Assembly (NCBI RefSeq): GCF_019316905.1
Contig: NZ_CP079216.1
Span: 1,674,001-1,738,000, forward strand
Length of the DNA: 64,000 bases
Direction of reading: 5' to 3'
DNA from: Tessaracoccus palaemonis
GTDB taxonomy: Bacteria; Actinomycetota; Actinomycetes; Propionibacteriales; Propionibacteriaceae
Positions 18,928-27,576 of this stretch are shown one piece after another. Made by a program: the position numbers and the translations under genes. Every line of letters begins with the position of its first letter. Within the stretch, counting starts at the first letter, position 1. The notes below the pieces were generated by a model. That model ran no database searches and was not told the DNA's origin. It was given only the letters and a program-made list of their open reading frames with translations.

Positions 18928-19141
18928 CCACGCAGAGTGAAGGTCGGCGTCGCCGCACCTATACGCCATCCTAGGCAGTCGGGACCCCGTCGGCGGGAGT
19001 TCGCTCAGGATGGCTCAGGAAGGGCATTGCCCCTTACCACGGCGAGATCCCGGGGCGCGGCGGCCAGCCATTTTCGCTAGCTTGGCCTTGGCATTTTCCC
19101 GTCGCCGCACCTCCCCCGCAGACGCGCAGGGGCGGGCCAGG

Positions 19142-20266
19142 TCAGGGGCGGGTCAGCAGGGCGACGCACTCGACGTGATGCGTCATGGGGAACAGGTCGA
19201 AGCCGCGGATCCAGTCGGGCCGGTAGCCGGCGGCCTCGAAGGTCGCCAGGTCGCGCGCCAGGGCGGCAGGGTCGCAGGCGACGTAGGCGACGGCGCGCGG
19301 GTCGGCCTCCGCGACGGCCCGCACCACGCGCGCGCCGGCGCCCTTGCGGGGCGGGTCGAGCACGACGAGGTCCGCCTCGTCGGGGATGTCGCGGACGTCG
19401 CGGCCGAGGTCGGTGACGTGGAACTGGCCGTCGGGCACGTTGCGGCGGGCGTGGGCCACCGCGTCGCGGCCGTACTCCAGCCCCATCACCTCGCAGCCAC
19501 GGTCCGCGAGTGCACCGGCGAACAGGCCGACGCCGCAGTACAGGTCGAGCGCCCGCTCCCCCGGCTGCGGGTCGAGCGCGTGGAGCACCACGCGGCTGAG
19601 CGTCTCAGCCGCGTGCGTGTGGACCTGCCAGAAGCCGCGCGCGGAGACCTCGAAGGTCCTGCCGAGCACGCTCTGGTGCACCGGATCGGGGCCGGTGGCG
19701 CGGCGGGGCCCGGAGCAGGTGAGCCCGTCGCCGGAGATCGCGACGATCACCTCGTCGCCGGGGCGGCCCACCGCGGCGACGGGGTCGAGCGGGTGCGGCA
19801 CGGCGAGCACGGAACCCTCGGGCGGCAGTGCGACGACCTGGTGCGACCGGTGGGCCCGGAGCCCGACCCGGCCGACGTCGTCGATCGCGTAGCGCATGCG
19901 GGTGCGCCAGTGCGTCAGCCCGCCCCGGGTGGCCTCGACCCGCCCGTCCCACTCGATTCCGGCCAGCCGCCGGAGCTGCTCGGCGACGACTTCCGTCTTC
20001 AGGTCGAGCTGTGTGGCCCGGTCCGCGTAGAACCAGTCGGTGCCGACGCATTCGGGCGGCACGGGCCAGCCGTCGGCGACGCGGCCGGGTGCGGGGTCCA
20101 GCACCTCGACCACCTGTCCGCGGTCGAAGCGCGAGCCCCGTTCCGTGATGTCGACGATCACGCGCTCGCCCGGCAGACCGCCGACGGTGAACACGACCTT
20201 GCCGTCGGCCCGCCCGACGACGAAGCCGCCGTGGGCGACGCGCTCGAGCTCAAGCTCCACGGTCAC
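19142..20266 (-). CDS. TrmA/RlmCD-family RNA (uracil-5) methyltransferase
   Basis: A 374-residue SAM-dependent methyltransferase. Order: N-terminal TRAM RNA-binding domain (about 1-60), central domain, then the Rossmann methyltransferase with LDLYCGVGLF (SAM loop), LDPPRKGAG and the catalytic cysteine in VACDP. It probably makes m5U in tRNA or rRNA. The Cys cluster that binds a 4Fe-4S centre in RlmD-type enzymes is missing: only one Cys remains near residue 75, as in cluster-free TrmA. GTG start overlaps the transporter stop (GTGA), which fixes the start and shows translational coupling. Mycobacterial Rv2689c-Rv2690c have the same order. Confidence 0.87.
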   Translation of the reverse strand: MTVELELERVAHGGFVVGRADGKVVFTVGGLPGERVIVDITERGSRFDRGQVVEVLDPAPGRVADGWPVPPECVGTDWFYADRATQLDLKTEVVAEQLRRLAGIEWDGRVEATRGGLTHWRTRMRYAIDDVGRVGLRAHRSHQVVALPPEGSVLAVPHPLDPVAAVGRPGDEVIVAISGDGLTCSGPRRATGPDPVHQSVLGRTFEVSARGFWQVHTHAAETLSRVVLHALDPQPGERALDLYCGVGLFAGALADRGCEVMGLEYGRDAVAHARRNVPDGQFHVTDLGRDVRDIPDEADLVVLDPPRKGAGARVVRAVAEADPRAVAYVACDPAALARDLATFEAAGYRPDWIRGFDLFPMTHHVECVALLTRP

Positions 20267-22257
20267 CGGCGCACCTGGTTCTCGGTGAGCGTCCGGGCAC
20301 GGTCCCTGCGACGGTCGGAGCTCTCCAGCTGGTAGGGCACGGACGTGACCATGACGCCCTGCATGAAGTGCAGGCGCGTGCGGATCATGAGCGCCGTCTG
20401 GTTGTGGAGCACCTGCTCCCACCAGTGCCCGACGACGTACTCGGGGATGAACACGCTCACGACGTCACGCGGATTCTCGGTGCGCAGCTGACTGACGAAC
20501 TTGAGGAACGGCCCCGTGACCTCCCGGTAGGGGGACGCGATCACCTTGAGTGGGATGCCGAAGTCCTCGGCCTCCCACTCGTCGAGGATCGTCTCGACCT
20601 GGTCATCGTCGATCGCAACGCAGACCGCCGTCAGGGTGGTGGGGCGCGTGGCGCGCGCGAAGGCGATGGCCTTGATGGCCGGCAGATTGACGTTCTGCGC
20701 CAGAATGACGGCGCGCACGCGGCTCGGCAGTGCCCTGTCCGACTCCGGCGTGAGCTTCACCTCCTCCGCCACGGCGCGGTAGTGGTTCGAGATCCCCAGC
20801 ATCAGCACGTACATCAGCCCCATGGCGACGAGCGCGAGGTACGCGCCGTGCGTGAACTTGGAGATCAGGACGACGATCAGGACGACCCCGGTCATGGTCG
20901 CGCCGACGATGTTGATGACGCGGGACCGCTGCTGTCGACGGCGCACGGCAGGGTCACGCTCGGTGCGCAGCGTCCCCGTCCAGTGCCGGACCATGCCGAT
21001 CTGGCCGAGGGTGAAGGAGATGAACACCCCCACCACGTACAGCTGGATCAGCGCGGTGACCGAGGCATTGAACGCGAGCACCAGCACGATCGCGGCGACA
21101 GACAGCATCAGGATGCCGTTGGAGAACGCCAGACGGTCGCCGCGGGTGTGGAGCTGGACCGGCAGGTAGGAGTCGCGCGCGAGGATCGACGCCAGGGCCG
21201 GGAACCCGTTGAAGGCGGTGTTCGCGGCCAGGAACAGGATCAGCATCGTCGCGGCGACCATGATGTAGAAGCCGGGCTGGAACCAGTCGGAGAACACGAC
21301 GGCGGCGAGCTGGCCGACGACGGTCGTGGCCGCCGTGTGGATGGTCTCACCCGCCTCGTTGATGTAGTGCGTGCCCGTCAACTCGTCGATCAGGTGCACC
21401 TTCGTGAGGTTCGCCAGGGCGATGATGCCGAGCAGCATCGTGATGGCGATCAGGCCGAGCGCCCCGAGCACGGTCGACGCGTTGCGGCTCTTGGGCGGCT
21501 TGAAGGCCGGCACGCCGTTGCTGATGGCCTCGACACCCGTGAGCGCGGCACAGCCGGACGAGAACGCGCGTGCCAGGATCGCGATCAGCGCCCAGCCGAC
21601 CAGGTCGCCCGACCCGTCCGGCCGCACGACCTCGAGGTTGGCCGTCTCGCTGAGCAACTCGTGGCCCAGCACGAAGATCCGGAACAGCCCGATGAAGATC
21701 ATCAGGAGCATCGAGATCATGAAGACGTAGGTGGGGATCGCGAACGCGCCGCCGGAGTCCCGGACGCCGCGGAGGTTCACGATGGTGAGCAGCACGATCA
21801 CGCCGACGGCGGTCCAGGCCTCGTGCCCCTCGAGGAACGGGAACATCGCCTTGGCGTTGATCACGCCGGAGGAGACCGAGACGGCCACGGTGAGCACGTA
21901 GTCGACCAGCAGCGCGGAGGCCACAGTCAGGCCGGCGTGGCGGCCCAGGTTCTCCTTGGCCACCTCGTAGTCGCCACCGCCGTTGGGGTAGGCGTAGACG
22001 GTCTGCCGATAGGACATCACCACCACGGCGACGACGATGCCGACCATCAGGCCGATGGGCCACGAGAACATGAAGCCCGCCATGCCCGCCAGGGAGAGCG
22101 TGATGAGGATCTCATCGGGGGCATAGGCCACGGAGCTCAGCGCATCCGATGCGAACACGGGTAGCGCGAGGCGCTTGGGGAGCAGGGTCTCGCCCATCTG
22201 ATTGGACGCGAGACGACGCCCGACAAGGAGGCGCTTGACGCCCGAGAGAACACTCAC
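20263..22257 (-). CDS. KimA-type potassium importer (APC superfamily)
   Basis: A 664-residue protein with about 12 membrane helices followed by a cytosolic domain of roughly 170 residues. It aligns by eye with Bacillus subtilis KimA along its whole length: SDALSSVAYAPDEIL, SYRQTVYAYPNGGG, SSGCAALTGVEAISNGVPAF, and the C-terminal HNQTALMIRTRL and MVTSVPYQL segments. KimA is a high-affinity K+/H+ symporter inhibited by cyclic di-AMP. Databases often call such genes only 'APC family permease' or 'amino acid permease'. The neighbouring CeoB/CeoC K+ regulators on the opposite strand support a potassium role. No ydaO-type riboswitch is visible in the 118 bases upstream. Confidence 0.85.
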   Translation of the reverse strand: MSVLSGVKRLLVGRRLASNQMGETLLPKRLALPVFASDALSSVAYAPDEILITLSLAGMAGFMFSWPIGLMVGIVVAVVVMSYRQTVYAYPNGGGDYEVAKENLGRHAGLTVASALLVDYVLTVAVSVSSGVINAKAMFPFLEGHEAWTAVGVIVLLTIVNLRGVRDSGGAFAIPTYVFMISMLLMIFIGLFRIFVLGHELLSETANLEVVRPDGSGDLVGWALIAILARAFSSGCAALTGVEAISNGVPAFKPPKSRNASTVLGALGLIAITMLLGIIALANLTKVHLIDELTGTHYINEAGETIHTAATTVVGQLAAVVFSDWFQPGFYIMVAATMLILFLAANTAFNGFPALASILARDSYLPVQLHTRGDRLAFSNGILMLSVAAIVLVLAFNASVTALIQLYVVGVFISFTLGQIGMVRHWTGTLRTERDPAVRRRQQRSRVINIVGATMTGVVLIVVLISKFTHGAYLALVAMGLMYVLMLGISNHYRAVAEEVKLTPESDRALPSRVRAVILAQNVNLPAIKAIAFARATRPTTLTAVCVAIDDDQVETILDEWEAEDFGIPLKVIASPYREVTGPFLKFVSQLRTENPRDVVSVFIPEYVVGHWWEQVLHNQTALMIRTRLHFMQGVMVTSVPYQLESSDRRRDRARTLTENQVRR

Positions 22258-22375
22258 CCGGTTACGGTAGACCCTGGGCAGTGCGTTGTCAGGTCGGGTC
22301 CCGCCCTATCGGCGCCCGGCGACGCTGACGCGGACGATCCTGCTATCTTCTGTTGGACCCCAAGGAGGACCCAGC

Positions 22376-23038
22376 GTGCACATCGTCATCATGGGCTGTG
22401 GGCGGGTAGGCGCCATGCTCGCGACAGGCCTCGAGAAGAGGGGCCACAGCGTCGCGGTCATCGACTCGAACGTCGACGCCTTCCGCCGACTCGGCCCCGA
22501 GTTCAAGGGCGTGACGGTCAAGGGTGTCGGTTTCGACCGCGAGGTCCTCGAGGCGGCGGGCATCCGCAAGGCCGACGGTTTCGCCGCCGTATCGAGCGGC
22601 GACAACTCCAACATCCTGGCCGCCCGCGTCGTCCGCGAGATCTACCACGTGGAGAACGTGGTGGCCCGCATCTACGACCAGGGCCGCGCCGCCGTCTACG
22701 AGCGCCTGGGCATCCCCACCGTCGCGACCGTGCGGTGGACCGTGATGCAGGTGCTGCGTCGGCTGCTTCCCGAGGGCAGCGAGCCGGTCTGGCGCGATCC
22801 CACCGGCGACGCCCGGCTCCTGCAGGTGCGCGTGCACAGCGGGTGGGTCGGTCACAAGATCCGTGACCTGTCGAACCACGCCAACTGCCCCATCCCCTTC
22901 GTGCTGCGCGTGGGTCGCGGCATCGTGCCCGACCGGGACACCATCTACCAGGACGGCGACCTCATCTACGTCGCATGCATGGTGGAGCGCACCGACGAGG
23001 TCGAGTCGCTCTTCGCCCACCCGCCGGTGAAGCCGTAA
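22376..23038 (+). CDS. ceoB: TrkA-family K+ channel/transporter regulator (CeoB-like)
   Basis: A 220-residue RCK/KTN protein: Rossmann NAD(H)-binding domain beginning MGCGRVGAMLA near residue 6, then a C-terminal TrkA-C ligand-binding domain from about 135. Such proteins form gating rings on Trk/Ktr-type K+ channels. GTG start preceded by AAGGAGGA with 6-base spacing; an in-frame ATG at 22286 would add 30 unlikely residues. Partner of the next gene and divergent from the KimA-type importer. Confidence 0.9.
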   Translation: MHIVIMGCGRVGAMLATGLEKRGHSVAVIDSNVDAFRRLGPEFKGVTVKGVGFDREVLEAAGIRKADGFAAVSSGDNSNILAARVVREIYHVENVVARIYDQGRAAVYERLGIPTVATVRWTVMQVLRRLLPEGSEPVWRDPTGDARLLQVRVHSGWVGHKIRDLSNHANCPIPFVLRVGRGIVPDRDTIYQDGDLIYVACMVERTDEVESLFAHPPVKP

Positions 23039-23054
23039 CAAGGAGAAGTCGAAG

Positions 23055-23726
23055 ATGCGAGTCGCAATCGCCGGGGCCGGCAACGTCGGGCGTTCCATCG
23101 CCCGCGAGCTCATCGCCAACGGGCACAAGGTCCTGCTGATCGAGAAGGAATCGGCGGCCATCAAGCCGGACTCGGTGCCCGGGGGGACCTGGCAGCACGC
23201 CGACGCCTGCGAGTTGCAGTCCCTGGAGGAGGCCGAGCTCGACACCTACGACGTGGCCATCGCCGCCACCGGTGACGACAAGTCGAACCTGGTCTTCTCG
23301 CTGCTCGCCAAGACCGAATTCGGGGTCCCGCGCACCGTCGGCCGCGTGAACCATCCCGGCAACGAGTGGATGTTCGACGCGCAGTGGGGCGTCGACGTCT
23401 CGGTGTCCACCCCGCGGCTGCTCTCAGCGCTGGTGGAGGAGGCCGTCTCGACGGGCGACCTCATCCGCCTGCTGACGTTCAAGAGGTCGACCGCGCACCT
23501 GTCGGAGTTCACGCTGCCGGACGACTCGACGCTCGTCGGGCGCCGGGTCCGAGACGTGTCCTTCCCCGGCGATGCGGTGCTGGTCGCGATCATCCGCGAC
23601 GGGGCGCCGCTCACGCCGGAGCGCGACCGCGCATTCGAGGGTGAGGACGAGATGCTCTTCATCGTCACGCAGGACGCGGAGGCCGACCTGGCGGAAATGC
23701 TCGCCAACGAGGATCCGGAGGGCTGA
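23055..23726 (+). CDS. ceoC: TrkA-family K+ uptake regulator (CeoC-like)
   Basis: A 223-residue second RCK protein with GAGNVGRSIA near residues 6-15 and a TrkA-C domain at about 140-220. AAGGAGAAG stands 6 bases upstream of the ATG, 16 bases after ceoB, so the pair is an operon. CeoB and CeoC are thought to act together as NAD- and nucleotide-sensing gating subunits; no Trk or Ktr pore gene is in the window, so the partner may be the adjacent KimA-type importer or a pore encoded elsewhere. Confidence 0.9.
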   Translation: MRVAIAGAGNVGRSIARELIANGHKVLLIEKESAAIKPDSVPGGTWQHADACELQSLEEAELDTYDVAIAATGDDKSNLVFSLLAKTEFGVPRTVGRVNHPGNEWMFDAQWGVDVSVSTPRLLSALVEEAVSTGDLIRLLTFKRSTAHLSEFTLPDDSTLVGRRVRDVSFPGDAVLVAIIRDGAPLTPERDRAFEGEDEMLFIVTQDAEADLAEMLANEDPEG

Positions 23727-23742
23727 GCGGGACTCCGCTCAG
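23723..23742. terminator. Small hairpin spanning two convergent stop codons
   Basis: Perfect 8-bp stem (23723-23730 with 23735-23742), loop GACT. The stop codons of ceoC and the OB-fold gene both lie inside the stem. No T tract; a bidirectional terminator is plausible but weak. Confidence 0.35.
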
Positions 23743-24095
23743 GGGACGATCTCGAAGTCCGGGTTGTAGATCACATAGGCCTTGTGATCGACCGCCAGCC
23801 GGCCGTGGACCAGCACGTTGCGGCCGGGCAGCAGGCACTCGATGCGGCTGCGACCCATCCAGACGAGACGGACATGCGCGGTGCCGTCGGTGACCTCGGC
23901 CTCGAGCCACCCGTTGTCGGCGTCGGAGGTGACGGAGACGACGGTGCCCCGGATCGTCACGTGCGATCGCGGGGAGCAGTCTGTGAGCTGTTGGGCGCCG
24001 CAGTCGGCGGCCTGCTCGCGCAGTTCCTCGGCCTCCAGTTCCTCCTCGGGTGCGAAGACCCGACGCACCTTCTCGGAGAAGGTCTTCTCAGGCAT
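23739..24095 (-). CDS. OB-fold nucleic-acid-binding protein (Rv2694c-like)
   Basis: A 118-residue protein: an acidic, helical N-terminus (1-35) followed by a five-stranded OB fold (about 45-118) with VTIRGTVVSV, HVRLVWMGR and LLPGRNVLVHGRL strands. It resembles the OB domain that follows RecG-type proteins. Function unknown. It closes the minus-strand operon DUF3093-dut-DUF3710-OB, with 3 bases between it and DUF3710; M. tuberculosis has the same order. Confidence 0.8.
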   Translation of the reverse strand: MPEKTFSEKVRRVFAPEEELEAEELREQAADCGAQQLTDCSPRSHVTIRGTVVSVTSDADNGWLEAEVTDGTAHVRLVWMGRSRIECLLPGRNVLVHGRLAVDHKAYVIYNPDFEIVP

Positions 24096-24098
24096 CGC

Positions 24099-24842
24099 TC
24101 AGTCCTCGGAGGGCTTCTGAGGGACGACGAGCGGCAGCAGGCTGCCGGGCGCCTGGGGCCGGCCGTCGCGCCGCACCACGACGTTGCTGAAGAACTCGGT
24201 GAGCTTGAGCTGGGCGTCCTCGTTGGTCGTCTCCAGCGTGGCCCTGCCCATGACGACGCCGCGCAGCAGCCAGCCGGGGCCGGGCACGAGCCAGGTCCGC
24301 GACACGTGCATGCCCTGCTTGCCCTCCGCGTCTTTCACGGGGAGCATCCGGCGCAGTTCGGCGCCGAAGGGTCCCTCGGCGAGTTGGACCCGGCCCTTCT
24401 GCCTGGCGGTGGCGGCGATGATGTCGCTGCGGACCTCGGGGGCGAGCGAGGTGCGTGCCGGGCCGGCGAAGACGGACAGCTCCAGGGCCGACTCCCCGTC
24501 CCCGACGAGGATGGCCTGCACGGCCTCGGTCTGGCGGTTCATCTGCAGCTGCATCGTCATGCCCTCGAAGGGCGTGACGATCAGCGAGCCGAAGTCGATG
24601 CGGGTCACCTCGTCGGCGTCGGCCTCCAGATCGACCTCCTCGACGTCGAACGGGCCCTCGTCACGGCCGAAGGCCGCGTCCCACTCGCTGGCCTGCTTCT
24701 CAGCCCTTGCCAAGGCGTCGTCTGCCTGGTTGGGCGGGGTCTCCGCCTCCGCCTCGCCCGTTGCGGCCTCCTCCTCGGCGAGGACCTCGTCGAGCTGGTC
24801 GGGGGTCTCGGTGGCTGCGCGCTTCCTGCGTCCGAAAATCAC
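24099..24842 (-). CDS. DUF3710 family protein
   Basis: A 247-residue soluble protein: a basic start (FGRRKRAA), an acidic low-complexity linker to about residue 55, then the DUF3710 domain with [13 protein letters not shown] and MQLQMNRQT segments. GTG start overlapping the dut stop codon. Conserved next to dut in Actinobacteria (Rv2696c); function unknown. Confidence 0.85.
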   Translation of the reverse strand: MIFGRRKRAATETPDQLDEVLAEEEAATGEAEAETPPNQADDALARAEKQASEWDAAFGRDEGPFDVEEVDLEADADEVTRIDFGSLIVTPFEGMTMQLQMNRQTEAVQAILVGDGESALELSVFAGPARTSLAPEVRSDIIAATARQKGRVQLAEGPFGAELRRMLPVKDAEGKQGMHVSRTWLVPGPGWLLRGVVMGRATLETTNEDAQLKLTEFFSNVVVRRDGRPQAPGSLLPLVVPQKPSED

Positions 24843-25300
24843 TGCATGTCCTTCACGTCTTCGTCCGGGCGGGTGAAACCGCCCGTAGAACCATAACCAC
24901 CCTGCCCCCGTTGTGTGTCATCGAGGGTGTCGGTGGGCACGAAGTCGGCGGTCACGAACGGCATGATGAGCAGCTGTGCGACCCGGTCCCCCGCAGAGAG
25001 CGTGACAGGGGTCTGAGGGTCCAGGTTGACCAGACACACCTTGATCTCGCCGCGGTAACCCGAGTCGATGACGCCGGGCGAGTTGACGATGCTCAGGCCG
25101 ACGCGGGCGGCCAGCCCCGATCGCGGCGTCACGAGGCCCACGTGGCCCTCGGGGATGGCGATCCGTACACCGGTCCCGACGAGGCGGCGCTCGCCGGGGG
25201 CCAGCTCGATGTCCTCGGTAGCGCGCAGGTCAGCGCCGGCGTCTCCCGGACGGGCGTAGGTCGGGCGGGACGCGTCGTCGGCGACGATCTCGATCCTCAT
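24839..25300 (-). CDS. dut: dUTP diphosphatase
   Basis: A 153-residue trimeric dUTPase that converts dUTP to dUMP and pyrophosphate, keeping uracil out of DNA and feeding dTMP synthesis. All five motifs are visible: [26 protein letters not shown] with the catalytic Asp, the RVAQLLI stretch, and the C-terminal GYGSTGGF arm that closes over the nucleotide. The start at 25300 overlaps the end of DUF3093; the same frame continues upstream but is not coding. Confidence 0.95.
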   Translation of the reverse strand: MRIEIVADDASRPTYARPGDAGADLRATEDIELAPGERRLVGTGVRIAIPEGHVGLVTPRSGLAARVGLSIVNSPGVIDSGYRGEIKVCLVNLDPQTPVTLSAGDRVAQLLIMPFVTADFVPTDTLDDTQRGQGGYGSTGGFTRPDEDVKDMQ

Positions 25301-25758
25301 CGCACGGTCACCTCCTTCGCGGGCAGGGCCCGCAGAGCGGCCGCCAGTTCCTTCGGTCGGCGCGTGCTGACCAGCCAGTAGGGGTGCGGATCCGCGAGGT
25401 CGTCGAGATCGATGCGAACGACGTCGGTGATGAAGGGTCGCGTGAACAGGAAGGCCCGCGGGTCGGCAGCGGGGCCGAGCGCCTCCCGGGCCGCCTCCCC
25501 CTCGTAGGGCTCTGCCGCGGCGATGTAGCGCGACTCGAGACGGTACCGGCCGACGCTGAGGCCGCTCTCGTCGACCCTCACCACGATGCTCCCGTAGGCC
25601 AGGATCCCCGCGATGACCGCCACCAGGAAGAGGGCGCAGACGGTGATGCCGGCAGGCAGCGGAAGGTAGGCGAGCACCGCCACCGCGATACACACCTCGA
25701 ATCCGAGGCCCACCAGCCACCACGTCCAGGGGGCGTGGAGTCTTTCAGAGTACGTCAC
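25297..25758 (-). CDS. DUF3093 membrane protein
   Basis: A 153-residue protein starting [12 protein letters not shown], the signature of the actinobacterial DUF3093 family, with two membrane helices at about 14-32 and 36-56 and a soluble C-terminal domain. Function unknown. First gene of the operon with dut; its stop overlaps the dut start by 4 bases. Confidence 0.88.
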   Translation of the reverse strand: MTYSERLHAPWTWWLVGLGFEVCIAVAVLAYLPLPAGITVCALFLVAVIAGILAYGSIVVRVDESGLSVGRYRLESRYIAAAEPYEGEAAREALGPAADPRAFLFTRPFITDVVRIDLDDLADPHPYWLVSTRRPKELAAALRALPAKEVTVR

Positions 25759-25821
25759 GTAGCCAGCCTAGCCTTCTGTGCATAATGGGACGCGGATCGA
25801 AGACGCGTGAGAGGAGCCCCC

Positions 25822-26115
25822 ATGGCGATGACAGAGAAGCTGATGTGGAAGGTCTACGCCGGTGCCCTCGGGGCCGTGACGACCATCGTGGCGCAGAAGG
25901 TCGTGACGCAGGTGTGGGTCGCCTCCACGGGCGATACCCCTCCGGACCCCAACGACCCCGACACGCCTCTGACCCAGGCACTCATCTGGGCCGTCGCGAG
26001 TGGCCTGGGCGTGGGGATCGCGCAACTGGCCATGAACCGTTTCGTACAGCGCCGCTGGATACGCAACTTCAATCACGCGTCGCCCGGCAAGCTGCGCAAC
26101 AAGCTGGACATCTGA
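25822..26115 (+). CDS. DUF4235 membrane protein
   Basis: A 97-residue protein with two hydrophobic helices (about 10-28 and 55-72) and a basic C-terminus, typical of the DUF4235 family of small actinobacterial membrane proteins. Function unknown. Start at 25822 following GAGAGGAGC; an in-frame ATG at 25807 is the alternative. Divergent from DUF3093. Confidence 0.8.
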   Translation: MAMTEKLMWKVYAGALGAVTTIVAQKVVTQVWVASTGDTPPDPNDPDTPLTQALIWAVASGLGVGIAQLAMNRFVQRRWIRNFNHASPGKLRNKLDI

Positions 26116-26132
26116 CGCAGCGGGCATGGAAT

Positions 26133-26160
26133 CGGCGGGGCACCCTGAGGTGCCCCGCCG
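26133..26160. terminator. Bidirectional hairpin terminator
   Basis: Perfect 12-bp GC stem (26133-26144 with 26149-26160), loop CTGA, between the convergent DUF4235 and DUF4193 genes. Confidence 0.7.
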
Positions 26161-26182
26161 GTCTCATGTGTCGGATCGTCGC

Positions 26183-26479
26183 TCAGACGCAGTCCACGCA
26201 GTACTGCTTGCCGCCCCGGGTCTCGGCCAGCTGGCTCGTCGACTTCACGAGGAAGCACGAGGCGCAGGTGAACTCGTTCGCCTGGCGCGGGAGAACCCGG
26301 ACCGTCAGCTCCTCATGGGAGAGGTCCGCCCCGGGAAGCTCGAAGGACTCGGCCGCTTCAACCTCGTCCTCGTCCACCTTGCCGGAGTTCTTGTCGTTGC
26401 GGCGCGACTTCAGTTCCTCGAGCGAGTCCTCGCTCATCTCCTCGTCGGTCTTACGAGGTGCATCGTAGTCGGTAGCCAT
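26183..26479 (-). CDS. DUF4193 family protein
   Basis: A 98-residue acidic protein: MATDYDAPRK start, a charged helical middle, and a C-terminal zinc-ribbon-like region with CASC and a CVDC pair at the very end. Conserved in Actinobacteria (Rv2699c) with unknown function, possibly nucleic-acid or RNA-polymerase related because of the ribbon, which is only a guess. Start at 26479 after GGAAAGGAAA. Confidence 0.87.
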   Translation of the reverse strand: MATDYDAPRKTDEEMSEDSLEELKSRRNDKNSGKVDEDEVEAAESFELPGADLSHEELTVRVLPRQANEFTCASCFLVKSTSQLAETRGGKQYCVDCV

Positions 26480-26675
26480 CCAGTGTGTTTCCTTTCCTTC
26501 GCCGCGACGCGGATATGTGTACCACATCCCTGGTTGACTTCAACAGGCAGCCTGGCACCAACCGTGCCGCGCGAGCTTCCGACGGCCGAACGGGGCGCCC
26601 GGAGAGGCTGACGCACGCGGTCGCCCCGCGCTGGTAGGTTGTGCTCACCCACAGCATCACCACCGACGAGGAACC

Positions 26676-27575
26676 ATGGACAACGCTCTGACCCCCCGCG
26701 AGATCCAGACCAGGATCCGCTCGGGCGCCTCGGTAGCCGATGTCGCCGAGGAGTCGGGCATGGACGCCGCCCGCATCGAGGCCTTCGCAGGGCCCGTCCT
26801 CGCCGAACGGGAGCACATCGCGGGCGCTGCGCAGGCGGCGACGGTCCGCCGTCGCGGCGAGACCGGCTCGCACCGCAAGCTCGGTGAGCTGATCACCCAA
26901 CGCCTCCTGTCGAGGGGCATCGACCCCGAGGCCGTCACGTGGGACGCCTGGCGTCAGGTGGATCTCAAGTGGCGTATCGCCGCCCGCCTGCAGGCGGACC
27001 CGGAACCCGAGTCACGCTCTGCCGAGTTCATCTTCGACCCGAAGGCGCGGTTCTCGATCGCCGACAACGAGGATGCCCGCTGGATGATCGGCGAGGAGTC
27101 CCGCGCCGGGTCGAGGCCCGAGGAGGAGATCACCGTCGATTTCCACGACGAGCTCGCCCTCGTGCGTGCCGTCACCCAGCCGGAACCGCCCGGCGACGAG
27201 GTGCCAAGCTCGGAGCTGATGCTGGACGGCAACGAGGACACCTCGCAGCTCGACCGGCTCTACGACATGCTGAGCGGGATCAGCGAGGACTCGGTGCGGA
27301 TCTACACCGGGATCCTCGACCCCGTCGGCGACGATGAGGAGGAGGCCCCCGCACCGGGGTCCGAGCCCGCTGCCCGGCCGGAGCCCGATGTGGAGGCGGC
27401 ACCGGGGCACGACCCGGAGGCCGACGAGCCGACGGTGCAGGTCGAGGTGGACCAGGAGCCCACGCAGGAGGCCCTCGTGGACAGCGACGAGCCGAAGAAG
27501 GCCCCCCGCCCCCGCAAGCGCCGCGCCTCGGTCCCGAGCTGGGACGAGATCATGTTCGGCGGGCCGACCAGCTGA
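26676..27575 (+). CDS. sepH: Cell-division protein SepH (DUF3071), short N-terminus
   Basis: A 299-residue protein. SepH binds FtsZ and stimulates its assembly in Streptomyces and mycobacteria. The central part matches: LTPREIQTRIRSGAS (helix-turn-helix-like), FAGPVLAERE, the VTWDAWRQVDLKW segment, and the conserved C-terminal VPSWDEIMFG. Between them is a long acidic Pro/Glu linker (about 205-285). The roughly 55-residue beta-rich N-terminal module of known SepH proteins is absent, and the bases upstream do not encode it in this frame. Start supported by GAGGAACC. Confidence 0.85.
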   Translation: MDNALTPREIQTRIRSGASVADVAEESGMDAARIEAFAGPVLAEREHIAGAAQAATVRRRGETGSHRKLGELITQRLLSRGIDPEAVTWDAWRQVDLKWRIAARLQADPEPESRSAEFIFDPKARFSIADNEDARWMIGEESRAGSRPEEEITVDFHDELALVRAVTQPEPPGDEVPSSELMLDGNEDTSQLDRLYDMLSGISEDSVRIYTGILDPVGDDEEEAPAPGSEPAARPEPDVEAAPGHDPEADEPTVQVEVDQEPTQEALVDSDEPKKAPRPRKRRASVPSWDEIMFGGPTS

Positions 27576-27576
27576 G

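Noticed and set aside
22258-22375. Cyclic di-AMP (ydaO) riboswitch in front of the KimA-type gene
   Set aside because: Only 118 bases are available and the conserved ydaO core sequences are not visible.
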